64,000 bases of DNA, taken from contig JAFDYQ010000018.1 in the NCBI GenBank assembly GCA_018267365.1, positions 1 to 64,000 of the forward strand, in the 5' to 3' direction. The notes below the pieces were generated by a model. It was given only the letters and a program-made list of their open reading frames with translations, searched no databases and was not told the origin of the DNA. Source of the DNA: Bacteroidota bacterium. GTDB lineage: Bacteria > Bacteroidota > Bacteroidia > Chitinophagales > LD1. The translations under genes were made by a program, and so were the position numbers. Of the stretch, positions 1 through 6,993 are shown one piece after another; within the stretch, counting starts at the first letter, position 1, and every line of letters starts with the position of its first letter.

Positions 1-69
1 CAGAATTTTCCATAAACAAGTCGATTTATTGTCAACTTATTTCAGGACGGGACAGAATAATTTAAAAAA

Positions 70-447
70 TCACAGGCCGCTTACTACTCTTTTAATACCG
101 CGGCCTATGTTTGTGACATTAAAATTAATCAATAGGCCGAGCTTCTTATCTGATAGCTTGAGGTAGGTCAAAAGTTGGGCTAAATGAATATCATGAAGCA
201 TATCCACACACTTTAACTCTATGATCACTTTATCTTCAACCAATATATCTATCCTATATCCAGCCTCTAGCTTGATCGTGTCATACACTACAGGTAAGGG
301 CTTTTGCGCTATCGTTTGCAAACCTGCCTTGTTCAATTCATGGAGCAAGCAAACTTCATAAGCAGACTCTAACAAACCAGGGCCAAGTTTTGAATGAACT
401 TTGAAAGCAGAATCAACTATGATTGTAGCAATCTCATTTTCCGTCAT
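70..447 (-). CDS. GxxExxY family protein
   Basis: A 125-residue protein of the GxxExxY family, common in Bacteroidota and related to PD-(D/E)XK nuclease folds. Its cellular role is not established. The family motif is visible as G-L-L-E-S-A-Y near residue 26, followed by the nuclease-like core with D (YRIDILVED) and E-x-K (IIELKCV), and the usual ending around GLLINFNV. I chose the ATG at 447; a TTG three codons upstream is possible. It is more AT-rich than its neighbours and lies 52 bases downstream of the DUF58 gene on the same strand. A second, divergent member is at 54806-55201. Confidence 0.85.
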   Translation of the reverse strand: MTENEIATIIVDSAFKVHSKLGPGLLESAYEVCLLHELNKAGLQTIAQKPLPVVYDTIKLEAGYRIDILVEDKVIIELKCVDMLHDIHLAQLLTYLKLSDKKLGLLINFNVTNIGRGIKRVVSGL

Positions 448-499
448 AGATTTCAAATTTCATTTTGCGTTTCTGCGCTTTTGCGGTAAACAAGGTTGT

Positions 500-1414
500 T
501 TAAAACATCTTAGACCGCTTCATCAGGAAAGGCATCAACACCTGCTTGTATCCCTGATTGATATCAGCCTCTACGAATTCTATCTTGAACTGGCCGCAGC
601 GGAGCTTCAGTTCTTTTTCAAACTTTGCCATCTGATCTACATAGTATTCTTTGACCTGAGCAGCTTGCAGCTTGACCTTCTCTCCTGTCTCCATATCCAC
701 GAAAACGTAAGGGCGGTTTTCAAATTCGAAGTCTATCTCTTTGGACTTATCCACTACGTGGAAGAGGACGACCTCATGCTTATTGAACTTGAGGTGCTGG
801 AGTGCTGCGAAAAGCTCCTCCGATTTGCTGCCGCCCAGATCATCAAACATATCACTGAAGACCAGTATCAGGCTGCGGCGGTGTACGGTATCTGCGATCT
901 CGTGGAGCGCTTGCACAGCGTTGGTGCGGACGTTGGCGGGTTTGTCTTTGAGTAGTGTATCCAGCTGCGCAAAAAGCATCTGCTGGTGCTTGGTAGTGCT
1001 GCGGGCGGAGGTGTTTACCTTGACGCTATCACTAAAGACGCTGAGGCCCGCTGCGTCGCGCTGCCTTTTTAGCAGATTGATGATCGCAGCGGCGCTATAG
1101 ACGCTGAACTTCATCTTATTCATAGCGGCATCCTGCGGGAAATACATAGACGACGAGGCATCTATCACAATCTGGCAGCGCAGATTGGTCTCTTCCTCAT
1201 AGCGTTTCACAAACATTTTATCTGTACGCGCATAGACTTTCCAGTCCATATTTTTGGTCGGCTCCCCCGGATTGTACAGCCGGTGCTCGGCAAACTCTAC
1301 CGAGAAGCCGTGAAAAGGGGACTTGTGCAGGCCGATGATAAAGCCTTCTACTACCTGATTGGCTAGCAGCTCGAGGTTATCAAAGTCTTGTATCTGCGAG
1401 AGTGGCTGATCCAT
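500..1414 (-). CDS. DUF58 domain-containing protein (vWA-like)
   Basis: A 304-residue DUF58 protein. The N-terminal block GEPTKNMDWKVYART with a following KRYEEE is the DUF58 signature. The vWA-like part carries a MIDAS-type D-A-S-S-S (VIDASSSM) near residue 88. No signal peptide or membrane span is visible, so it is probably cytoplasmic. In Bacteroidota such proteins usually sit beside a MoxR AAA ATPase and Bat genes, which may lie elsewhere because neither is in the window. ATG start at 1414. Function inferred: adaptor or chaperone partner of a MoxR system. Confidence 0.9.
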   Translation of the reverse strand: MDQPLSQIQDFDNLELLANQVVEGFIIGLHKSPFHGFSVEFAEHRLYNPGEPTKNMDWKVYARTDKMFVKRYEEETNLRCQIVIDASSSMYFPQDAAMNKMKFSVYSAAAIINLLKRQRDAAGLSVFSDSVKVNTSARSTTKHQQMLFAQLDTLLKDKPANVRTNAVQALHEIADTVHRRSLILVFSDMFDDLGGSKSEELFAALQHLKFNKHEVVLFHVVDKSKEIDFEFENRPYVFVDMETGEKVKLQAAQVKEYYVDQMAKFEKELKLRCGQFKIEFVEADINQGYKQVLMPFLMKRSKMF

Positions 1415-1497
1415 AGAGCGAGGGACGGAGGGTGAGGGACGGGGGACGCAAAGCGACGCCTTTCCCTGTGCTCCTATTTTTTACTTTCAAAGCTAAT

Positions 1498-1531
1498 CAA
1501 AACAAAAACGCCCCGGCGTGTACCGGGACGT
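1498..1531 (-). terminator. Rho-independent terminator downstream of thioredoxin
   Basis: Read on the minus strand, a 9-bp stem (ACGTCCCGG with CCGGGGCGT, one G-U pair) with a 6-base loop is followed by a T-rich run. It lies 36 bases past the thioredoxin stop. A weaker hairpin (CTATGCT/AGCATAG, 1550-1565) directly abuts the stop codon. Confidence 0.8.
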
Positions 1532-1566
1532 CTAAGTTATATAAAACTACTATGCTGTAGCATAGA

Positions 1567-1884
1567 TTATTTGTGCTTCTCGATGGTAGCAGCGAGCTGC
1601 GCCTTAGGCACGGCGCCTACCACTTTGTCTACTACCTGGCCGCCTTTGACGAAGAGGATGGTAGGGATGCTGCGGATACCGTACTTCATAGATACTTCCG
1701 GATTGGCATCTACATCCAGTTTACCTACGTTCACAGAGCCGGAATATTCTGTGGAGAGCTGCTCGATCACCGGGCCGAGGGCCTTGCATGGGCCACACCA
1801 TTCTGCCCAAAAGTCGATGACGGTGAGTTTATCTGATTTGATGACATCTGTGTCAAATGTCGCATCTGTGAATGTAGTTGCCAT
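1567..1884 (-). CDS. trxA: Thioredoxin
   Basis: Thioredoxin of 105 residues, normal for the family. It is a cytoplasmic disulfide reductase that receives electrons from thioredoxin reductase. The active site W-C-G-P-C has Cys30 and Cys33, and the cis-proline is in SIPT (Pro74). The start was set at the ATG at 1884 because the longer reading adds 14 residues (MNSTFKKPYK...) absent from typical thioredoxins. A -7 box matching TAnnTTTG lies about 40 bases upstream. It appears monocistronic, with a strong terminator behind it. Confidence 0.96.
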   Translation of the reverse strand: MATTFTDATFDTDVIKSDKLTVIDFWAEWCGPCKALGPVIEQLSTEYSGSVNVGKLDVDANPEVSMKYGIRSIPTILFVKGGQVVDKVVGAVPKAQLAATIEKHK

Positions 1885-1923
1885 TTTGTTTGACGATTTA
1901 TATGGTTTTTTAAAAGTTGAATT

Positions 1924-1931
1924 CAAATATA
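1924..1931 (-). promoter_or_regulatory. Candidate -7 box for thioredoxin
   Basis: Minus-strand TATATTTG fits the Bacteroidota -7 consensus TAnnTTTG and would place transcription start about 30 bases before the ATG at 1884. No good TTG is visible at -33, so the call rests on the -7 element only. Confidence 0.5.
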
Positions 1932-1981
1932 CTTTCCTGAAGACGAATGATGCTTTTACGATATTGACATATTAACACCTT

Positions 1982-2458
1982 TTAGCCTAGTAGTTTCTCT
2001 ATCTGTGCTATCAGTGCTTCATCTCCGGGCTCGATATTAGACGGATAAATATTTGCCACCTTACCACTGCGGTCTACGAGATATTTGAAGAAGTTCCATT
2101 TAGGAAGTGCTTCCTCATTGCCATCAGACAGGAAGTGAAACACCGGATGGGCGCCGGTACCCGTCACGTCTACCTTGCTCATGACGGGAAAGGTAACGCC
2201 ATAGTTACGCTCGCAAAACTCGCTGAGTTCCTCTCCCTCCAGCGGCTCCTGTGCAAAGCTGGCTGACGGGAAACCGATCACTACCAGACCGCGGTCCTGG
2301 TACATCTGGTGCAGCTCCTCCAGCAGGCCCAGCTGCGGCGTGTATCCACACGCGGAGGCCGTGTTTACTATCAGTATGACCTTGCCTTTGTAGTGAGCGA
2401 GGCTGACAGAGCGACCAGCCAGATCATGGGCCGAGTATTCGTAAATGTTTGGTGTCAT
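1982..2458 (-). CDS. Glutathione peroxidase family protein (thioredoxin-dependent type)
   Basis: A 158-residue peroxidase of the glutathione peroxidase family, which reduces hydroperoxides. The peroxidatic Cys37 sits in N-T-A-S-A-C-G-Y-T, and the Trp/Asn motif is kept in LPKWNFFKYLVD. The usual FPCNQF motif reads FPSASF, so the middle cysteine is Ser. Cys82 (EFCERNY) is where the resolving Cys of two-Cys GPX enzymes lies, suggesting thioredoxin rather than glutathione as reductant. The thioredoxin gene just downstream fits this. The START-domain gene lies 15 bases upstream, so the two probably share a transcript. Confidence 0.92.
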   Translation of the reverse strand: MTPNIYEYSAHDLAGRSVSLAHYKGKVILIVNTASACGYTPQLGLLEELHQMYQDRGLVVIGFPSASFAQEPLEGEELSEFCERNYGVTFPVMSKVDVTGTGAHPVFHFLSDGNEEALPKWNFFKYLVDRSGKVANIYPSNIEPGDEALIAQIEKLLG

Positions 2459-2473
2459 GTAGGTGGGTTGGGT

Positions 2474-3106
2474 TTATCTACCGCTGCCTGAGCCGCTATG
2501 CGGTATCGCGTTCTGTATTGTAGTAAACATCTCAAAAGGCTGCTCCACGGACTGCGTATTGGTCATCCAGTCGGGTATACCACCTCCGGGATTGCTGGAG
2601 TATTCATTGGTCACTGCTGCACCCGAGCCACTCGGCACGATACGCCAGGTAGCATACATCTGCTCTATGCGCACTACATCTGATTTATGATTGATATAGC
2701 GGGGCTCAGAGGTCTCAGTGATCACTACCTCGCCGGTAGCAGGATTGCGGTCTACCTTGACCCGCATCACGCAGTCGCGATCTGCCAGCGGCCATGGACA
2801 TTTCAGCACTGTGTAGCCTATAAATTCATTGTCACTCAGACGGGCCAGAACTTTAGCGGAGCGGCAGCGGGGTACCCAGTTTGGATAATTATCAAAGTCT
2901 GAAATGAATCTTACCACGTCATCTACACTGGTACCGGGTATTACCATTACGGCCTTAGAGTCGCGGAGCTTGCCCCATTTCCCTTTGCGGGTGAAAACCT
3001 TGATACCCTTTTTCTCACGCTCCAGCAGCCAACCGTCTACCTGCCACCAGGAGAAGGAGCTAAGAGAGACTGTAAGGAGTAAGAGGTATAAAATTCTTGT
3101 CTTCAC
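2474..3106 (-). CDS. START domain-containing secreted protein
   Basis: A roughly 210-residue START/SRPBCC-fold protein. The fold is suggested by WLLEREKKGIKVFTRK, then GTSVDDVVRFISDFDNYPNWVPRC, and later SEPRYIN and MTNTQSVEQPFEM, a layout seen in bacterial StAR-like lipid-binding proteins. The GTG start at 3106 gives a clean signal peptide (MKTRILYLLLLTVSLSSF). A TTG at 3142 would prepend 12 residues that spoil it. Probably periplasmic, with an unknown hydrophobic ligand. It is first in a two-gene unit with the peroxidase. Confidence 0.82.
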   Translation of the reverse strand: MKTRILYLLLLTVSLSSFSWWQVDGWLLEREKKGIKVFTRKGKWGKLRDSKAVMVIPGTSVDDVVRFISDFDNYPNWVPRCRSAKVLARLSDNEFIGYTVLKCPWPLADRDCVMRVKVDRNPATGEVVITETSEPRYINHKSDVVRIEQMYATWRIVPSGSGAAVTNEYSSNPGGGIPDWMTNTQSVEQPFEMFTTIQNAIPHSGSGSGR

Positions 3107-3250
3107 GCTACAAAAATATAGATAATACCAATCTAAAATCAAGCCAACCCCACCGAAGCGCCGAAGAATAAACTTCAGACACCGATTATCGGATACAGAC
3201 GTCCAAAACGGGGAAATATTGCTCTAAAGGACTATTAAAATGTATAGCTG

Positions 3251-4390
3251 CTATGGAGCTTTTGCCACCATGAGCAGAGCCAGCTGCTCCCCTACCTCAC
3301 TGCCTATAGCCACGCCCATGCCGCCCATGCGTACACCCAGACAGATATGCCGACTATACCTGCGTATGATAGGAGCCTTGTCACTGCCAAAAGCCATGAT
3401 ACCAGACCAGGTATAGTCTATCTCAAAAGGAGTATCGGGCAGAATGATCGACGCGAGTTTTGCCCGAAGGTCTGACAAGATCAGATCCGTATGTGCGAAA
3501 GTATCCGTACGCTCTCCATCTATATCGAGGCGCCGCCCCCCGCCGAACAAGATGCGCCCGTCTACCTCGCGGAAATAGTAGTAGCCATGATCGAAGTGAA
3601 AAACACCCCGGATCCTGAGCCCGGAGATAGGCTTAGTGACGAGCACCTGCCCTCTGCCGGGCTGCAGATCCAGATCAGGCACCAGGTTTTGGGTAAATGC
3701 ATTGGTGCAAATAGCTACCTGGCCTGCCCGATACACAACCTGCATATCCAGATGAGGGTGGCCTACGGTGACGGCGGCATGATCGGCACAATCCTCTATG
3801 CCTGCTACCTCTGCACCCGTCTTGATCTCAATGCGCTGGCTCAGGCACAGGTCTATGAGTGCGCGCATGGCCCGGCCTGTGTGGAGCTGCCCCTCGTGGT
3901 TATTGCGGATGAGATGGCGCACGGCAGAGCCGAGTCCGAACGGATGAACCTTCTCATCGCAGCGGCTGAAGGCCTCGCTGCCAAGTAATGGTTTGAGCAA
4001 TTCATTGACCTCATAGAGATGATCCAAGGCAGCGACCTCGCCCTCCGTGATCAGCTCATAGCTACCGCACTCAGCGTAGCCTATAGCCTCATCTCCCAGC
4101 CGCTCGCGCAGGCGCTGCAGGCCGCTGCGCCGCAAAGCGACGAGGCGGACCACCTCATCGGGCGTCATGGTATGCAGGTCATCGAGTATCTCGGTCAGGC
4201 TACCTATGCAGGCGAAACCCGCATTGCGGGTGCTGGCACCGGTGGGCAATAAACCACGCTCCAATACCAGAATGGATGCCCGGGCATGGCGGGAGCGCAA
4301 GCTCAGGGCCGTAGACATACCTACTATGCCCCCACCAATGATAATGTAGTCGTAAGACAAAAAGGACTCCCTCTCCCAGTAGCTCAGCAT
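3251..4390 (-). CDS. FAD-dependent oxidoreductase (DAO family)
   Basis: A flavoprotein of about 379 residues in the D-amino-acid/glycine oxidase (DAO) superfamily. It has the N-terminal dinucleotide fold YDYIIIGGGIVGMSTAL, an E ending the second strand (LVLERG), a central substrate domain, and the C-terminal flavin segment VRMGGMGVAIGSEVG. Substrate cannot be read; the family oxidises amines or alpha-amino and alpha-hydroxy acids. The ATG at 4390 is only four bases from a TAnnTTTG box, so translation may really begin at the TTG at 4360 (MSYDYIIIGGG). The upstream region holds four copies of a 16-bp repeat. Confidence 0.88.
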   Translation of the reverse strand: MLSYWERESFLSYDYIIIGGGIVGMSTALSLRSRHARASILVLERGLLPTGASTRNAGFACIGSLTEILDDLHTMTPDEVVRLVALRRSGLQRLRERLGDEAIGYAECGSYELITEGEVAALDHLYEVNELLKPLLGSEAFSRCDEKVHPFGLGSAVRHLIRNNHEGQLHTGRAMRALIDLCLSQRIEIKTGAEVAGIEDCADHAAVTVGHPHLDMQVVYRAGQVAICTNAFTQNLVPDLDLQPGRGQVLVTKPISGLRIRGVFHFDHGYYYFREVDGRILFGGGRRLDIDGERTDTFAHTDLILSDLRAKLASIILPDTPFEIDYTWSGIMAFGSDKAPIIRRYSRHICLGVRMGGMGVAIGSEVGEQLALLMVAKAP

Positions 4391-4394
4391 GATC

Positions 4395-4402
4395 CAAATG
4401 TA
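4395..4402 (-). promoter_or_regulatory. Candidate -7 box for the FAD oxidoreductase
   Basis: Minus-strand TACATTTG matches TAnnTTTG four bases before the ATG at 4390. If used, the transcript would start at or inside that ATG, favouring the TTG start at 4360. Confidence 0.4.
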
Positions 4403-4406
4403 GGCA

Positions 4407-4636
4407 AAATTGATTTTGAACCGACGCGGGAGGTCACGAGTAAATGAGCCGGGGGGGCAGTGGACAGGAAAGCAGAATTGATTTTGAACCGGCACAGGAA
4501 TTCCAGTTGCTCTGACCTAAAGCCCTATAAAGGAGATTTTAACGGCTCTACCATTAGGAATAAATTGATTTTGAACCGGGACCGAAAGCCGCTAAACCAA
4601 GCCAAAATCCTTTGACAGAGAATTGAATTTGAACCG
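4407..4636. repeat. Four direct copies of a 16-bp repeat (AATTGATTTTGAACCG)
   Basis: Copies lie at 4408-4423, 4476-4491, 4563-4578 and 4621-4636. The first three are identical over 16 bases and the fourth has one change. Starts are 68, 87 and 58 bases apart. The spacers share no obvious sequence and have no coding potential. The array fills most of the 329-base gap between the FAD oxidoreductase start and the end of the next gene upstream. It could be a multi-site operator or decayed repeat array. Confidence 0.8.
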
Positions 4637-4670
4637 AAGAAGTTTTACAATAACCTGTCTATCAAACACA

Positions 4671-4696
4671 AAGGCCACTCCGGATGGAGTGGCCTT
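4671..4696 (-). terminator. Hairpin terminator of the T9SS OB-fold gene
   Basis: An 11-bp perfect stem (AAGGCCACTCC with GGAGTGGCCTT, 4-base loop) lies 24 bases past the stop codon of the gene ending at 4720. The following minus-strand sequence is T-rich (TTTGTGTTTG). Confidence 0.75.
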
Positions 4697-4719
4697 CATA
4701 AATATTGCGGTGGCTAATG

Positions 4720-5706
4720 TTACTTAGCCATATTGATCTTGGTGATGAGGTTTTTGCCGGCGGCAGAAAGCTCCAGGATATACATACCATTGCTGAGGGC
4801 AGCAGTATTGATGTAAAGAGCGTTGTCACCATTTACTACGTGGCCTTCCTGAGTGAGGGCTACGCGACCGGTGAGGTCAGTCATGCGCAGGGTGTATTCG
4901 CCATCAGCGTCGCTATTGAAAGCGGCAGTGACCTTAGTAGCAGCAGGGTTGGGATATACAGAAGCCTCCAGCGGATTTACCACATCCTTGATACCTACGT
5001 TCTGCAGGATGAAATCAGCACGCTTGCGAGGCTGGAGAGAGTAACCATTGCTCAAAGTAGCGTTGCTGCCATATTGGCTTCCAAAGCCGATCACATTATA
5101 AATACCGGCTGCAGGAGCAGCACCTTGCCATAGATCAGGAGACATGAAAGAGTCTACAAAGAAGTAGAGATTGCCCACGTGAGCACTGCTGAAGGAGTGT
5201 GCAGAGTGTGTGGCAGGCCAGCCTTGAACCTGTGCCATATCCACACCATCTATTTCTATCAGGCTGGACTCATACAGTTCACCGTTAGAGTTCAGATCTG
5301 CAGCGGTGATCACAGTAGCCGGCACCTGAGTACCAGCACCTAAGCGGATGATGGTATCACCTGCATGGCTATAATTCAGATTTAGTTCAGCGTCGCCATG
5401 ATAGTGTCCTATCACACCTACTACTGTTACAGAGTCACCCTCTGTGAGAGTATACTGGAAGCGCCCCTTAGAGTAAATCTTGATAGACTTAGTGGCACCA
5501 CGAAGCATAAACTGATGGCCATTGCTCGTAGGATAAGCATCCGGACCATATACTACACCTGTGAGCTGAACGGTGAGACCGCTATCTACTGGTACTCCGG
5601 TATTAGGATCATTGGTACGGGCAGAGTCGATAGAGATGATGCTCTGAGCGTTAGTAGCCAGCACAACTGCCAGCATCATGAAAAATAGAGTAGTAAGTTT
5701 TTTCAT
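4720..5706 (-). CDS. OB-fold-like protein with T9SS type A sorting domain
   Basis: A 328-residue secreted protein. Residues 1-20 form a signal peptide ending in TNAQ. The middle (about 40-130), with VQLTGVVYG, QFMLRG and GDSVTVVGVIGHYHG, resembles OB-fold domains (nucleotide-binding or DUF5689-like) in secreted Bacteroidota proteins. The last 85 residues (VYPNPAATKV ... GMYILELSAAG) are a type A T9SS sorting tail, so the protein should reach the surface or medium. No catalytic motif was recognised. Last in a run of three T9SS genes on this strand, with its own -7 box 15 bases before the ATG. Confidence 0.85.
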   Translation of the reverse strand: MKKLTTLFFMMLAVVLATNAQSIISIDSARTNDPNTGVPVDSGLTVQLTGVVYGPDAYPTSNGHQFMLRGATKSIKIYSKGRFQYTLTEGDSVTVVGVIGHYHGDAELNLNYSHAGDTIIRLGAGTQVPATVITAADLNSNGELYESSLIEIDGVDMAQVQGWPATHSAHSFSSAHVGNLYFFVDSFMSPDLWQGAAPAAGIYNVIGFGSQYGSNATLSNGYSLQPRKRADFILQNVGIKDVVNPLEASVYPNPAATKVTAAFNSDADGEYTLRMTDLTGRVALTQEGHVVNGDNALYINTAALSNGMYILELSAAGKNLITKINMAK

Positions 5707-5721
5707 CTAGTTATTTTTTTG

Positions 5722-5729
5722 CAAAGTTA
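5722..5729 (-). promoter_or_regulatory. Candidate -7 box, T9SS OB-fold gene
   Basis: Minus-strand TAACTTTG matches TAnnTTTG 15 bases before the ATG at 5706. No TTG at the usual distance was found. Confidence 0.5.
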
Positions 5730-5771
5730 ATTTATTTCAGAAAATGAATGTGATGACAAGGTTAAGAGCCG

Positions 5772-6983
5772 TTATTTTTTGACGAAGCGACCGCTGTGGA
5801 AGCCATCTGCCCCACTTATTGTATAAATATACACACCGGCAGATAAAATACTGATATCTATAGACTTACCGTCGGCTGCATCAATCTGCGCTTCAATACA
5901 TGCGCGCCCTGACATATCGAATATTTGCAATGTGCATAACTCCGGTGCTTGCACCTTAACTATGTTATCTGCGGGGTTGGGATAGAGCTGCAGACCAGCG
6001 TCTGCAAACGGATCATCAATGCCTGAGACGGTCTCCTGACCAGCCAGCCACATGGTAGCATTCATGATCAGTTTCTTGTGATTGCCGTTGGCATCGGTGG
6101 TCCATCCGTTGTAGAGCTGATCGCCGGGGTCTCCGGTAGCGTCATCAGTAGGTGAGCTATCTCCCATAGCGGCAAAACGTCCCTTGCCATAGTAACCATG
6201 CGCGAATAGGACGCCTGTGGAACCCGAACCGCCTGTCTTATACACATCCGCTTTCACAGTGGGGTTGGCAGAGGTGCTGAGCGTCATAGAGGTGCCTCCG
6301 CTCCACTTGACCTGAGAGGCGGTGCCGTACGGCCCATTGAGGCAGGAATCGCCGGATACATTGGGGATGCCGTATGAACCCGAAAAGTCATCGAGGTCAA
6401 AGCTAATGCCGAAAGGATTGTTGTGGACACTATTGGTAGTAAAGAGGTCATTCCATATAGCGGGGCTATCCCATCCGTCAAAGTTGCGATCACTATTAGT
6501 ATGATCCGAAATGATAAACAAACCACCACCATTATACACAAAATTGACAATAGCAGTTTTCTGCGCAGCGGTAAACTGGATATTGGGCTCGTCTATCACA
6601 AAGACCTTATAGTTAGACAAGTCCTGAGCGCCACCGGTACCATAGATCATGGCCACATTGTACGGCAGCGACTCTACAGCGAGACCGGACTTGACACACT
6701 CTATACCCCAGGCTGAGATGGCGCCGGTCCAGTAGTTCTCCGGTGTGAGGCTGGTGATAGTAGACTGGGCGGGTGTAGGATAGCGCTGTGCATCAGACTG
6801 TGAGCCCGTGTTTGTAATACCACCACTATTGCTAAAATATAGGTCGTGCAGGTCTGCATCCACTACCCAGTCACCATTGCCACATGATTCGGCTTTGGTG
6901 TTATCAAAAAGTATCTTCTTCTGTGCGAACGACTGGCCGGTAAGCAAAAATGCCAACCCTATCATTAAATATCTTTTCTTCAT
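5772..6983 (-). CDS. T9SS type A secreted protein with glutamine amidotransferase-like fold
   Basis: A 403-residue secreted protein: signal peptide (MKKRYLMIGLAFLLTGQSFAQ), then a region resembling DUF4350/ThuA-like class I amidotransferase folds (YKVFVIDEPN, FVYNGGGLFIISDH, FAHGYYGKGRFAAMGD), then a type A sorting tail from about residue 325 (LQLYPNPADN). The amidotransferase cysteine is not apparent, so this may be a sugar-binding or non-catalytic module. It starts 10 bases after the upstream gene's stop. A rare clear Shine-Dalgarno (AGGAG, 6991-6995) overlaps that stop codon, suggesting coupled translation. Confidence 0.82.
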   Translation of the reverse strand: MKKRYLMIGLAFLLTGQSFAQKKILFDNTKAESCGNGDWVVDADLHDLYFSNSGGITNTGSQSDAQRYPTPAQSTITSLTPENYWTGAISAWGIECVKSGLAVESLPYNVAMIYGTGGAQDLSNYKVFVIDEPNIQFTAAQKTAIVNFVYNGGGLFIISDHTNSDRNFDGWDSPAIWNDLFTTNSVHNNPFGISFDLDDFSGSYGIPNVSGDSCLNGPYGTASQVKWSGGTSMTLSTSANPTVKADVYKTGGSGSTGVLFAHGYYGKGRFAAMGDSSPTDDATGDPGDQLYNGWTTDANGNHKKLIMNATMWLAGQETVSGIDDPFADAGLQLYPNPADNIVKVQAPELCTLQIFDMSGRACIEAQIDAADGKSIDISILSAGVYIYTISGADGFHSGRFVKK

Positions 6984-6993
6984 ATGTTATCTC

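Noticed and set aside
1..69. Left-edge gene
   Set aside because: The first 69 bases contain no open frame entering from the left that continues into a recognised protein; only the start sequence CAGAATTTT was noted.
401..955. 184-residue open frame on the plus strand
   Set aside because: It lies opposite the DUF58 gene, whose conserved motifs explain the sequence.
4407..4636. CRISPR array
   Set aside because: Four copies of a 16-mer at irregular spacing, no cas genes nearby and repeat length too short.
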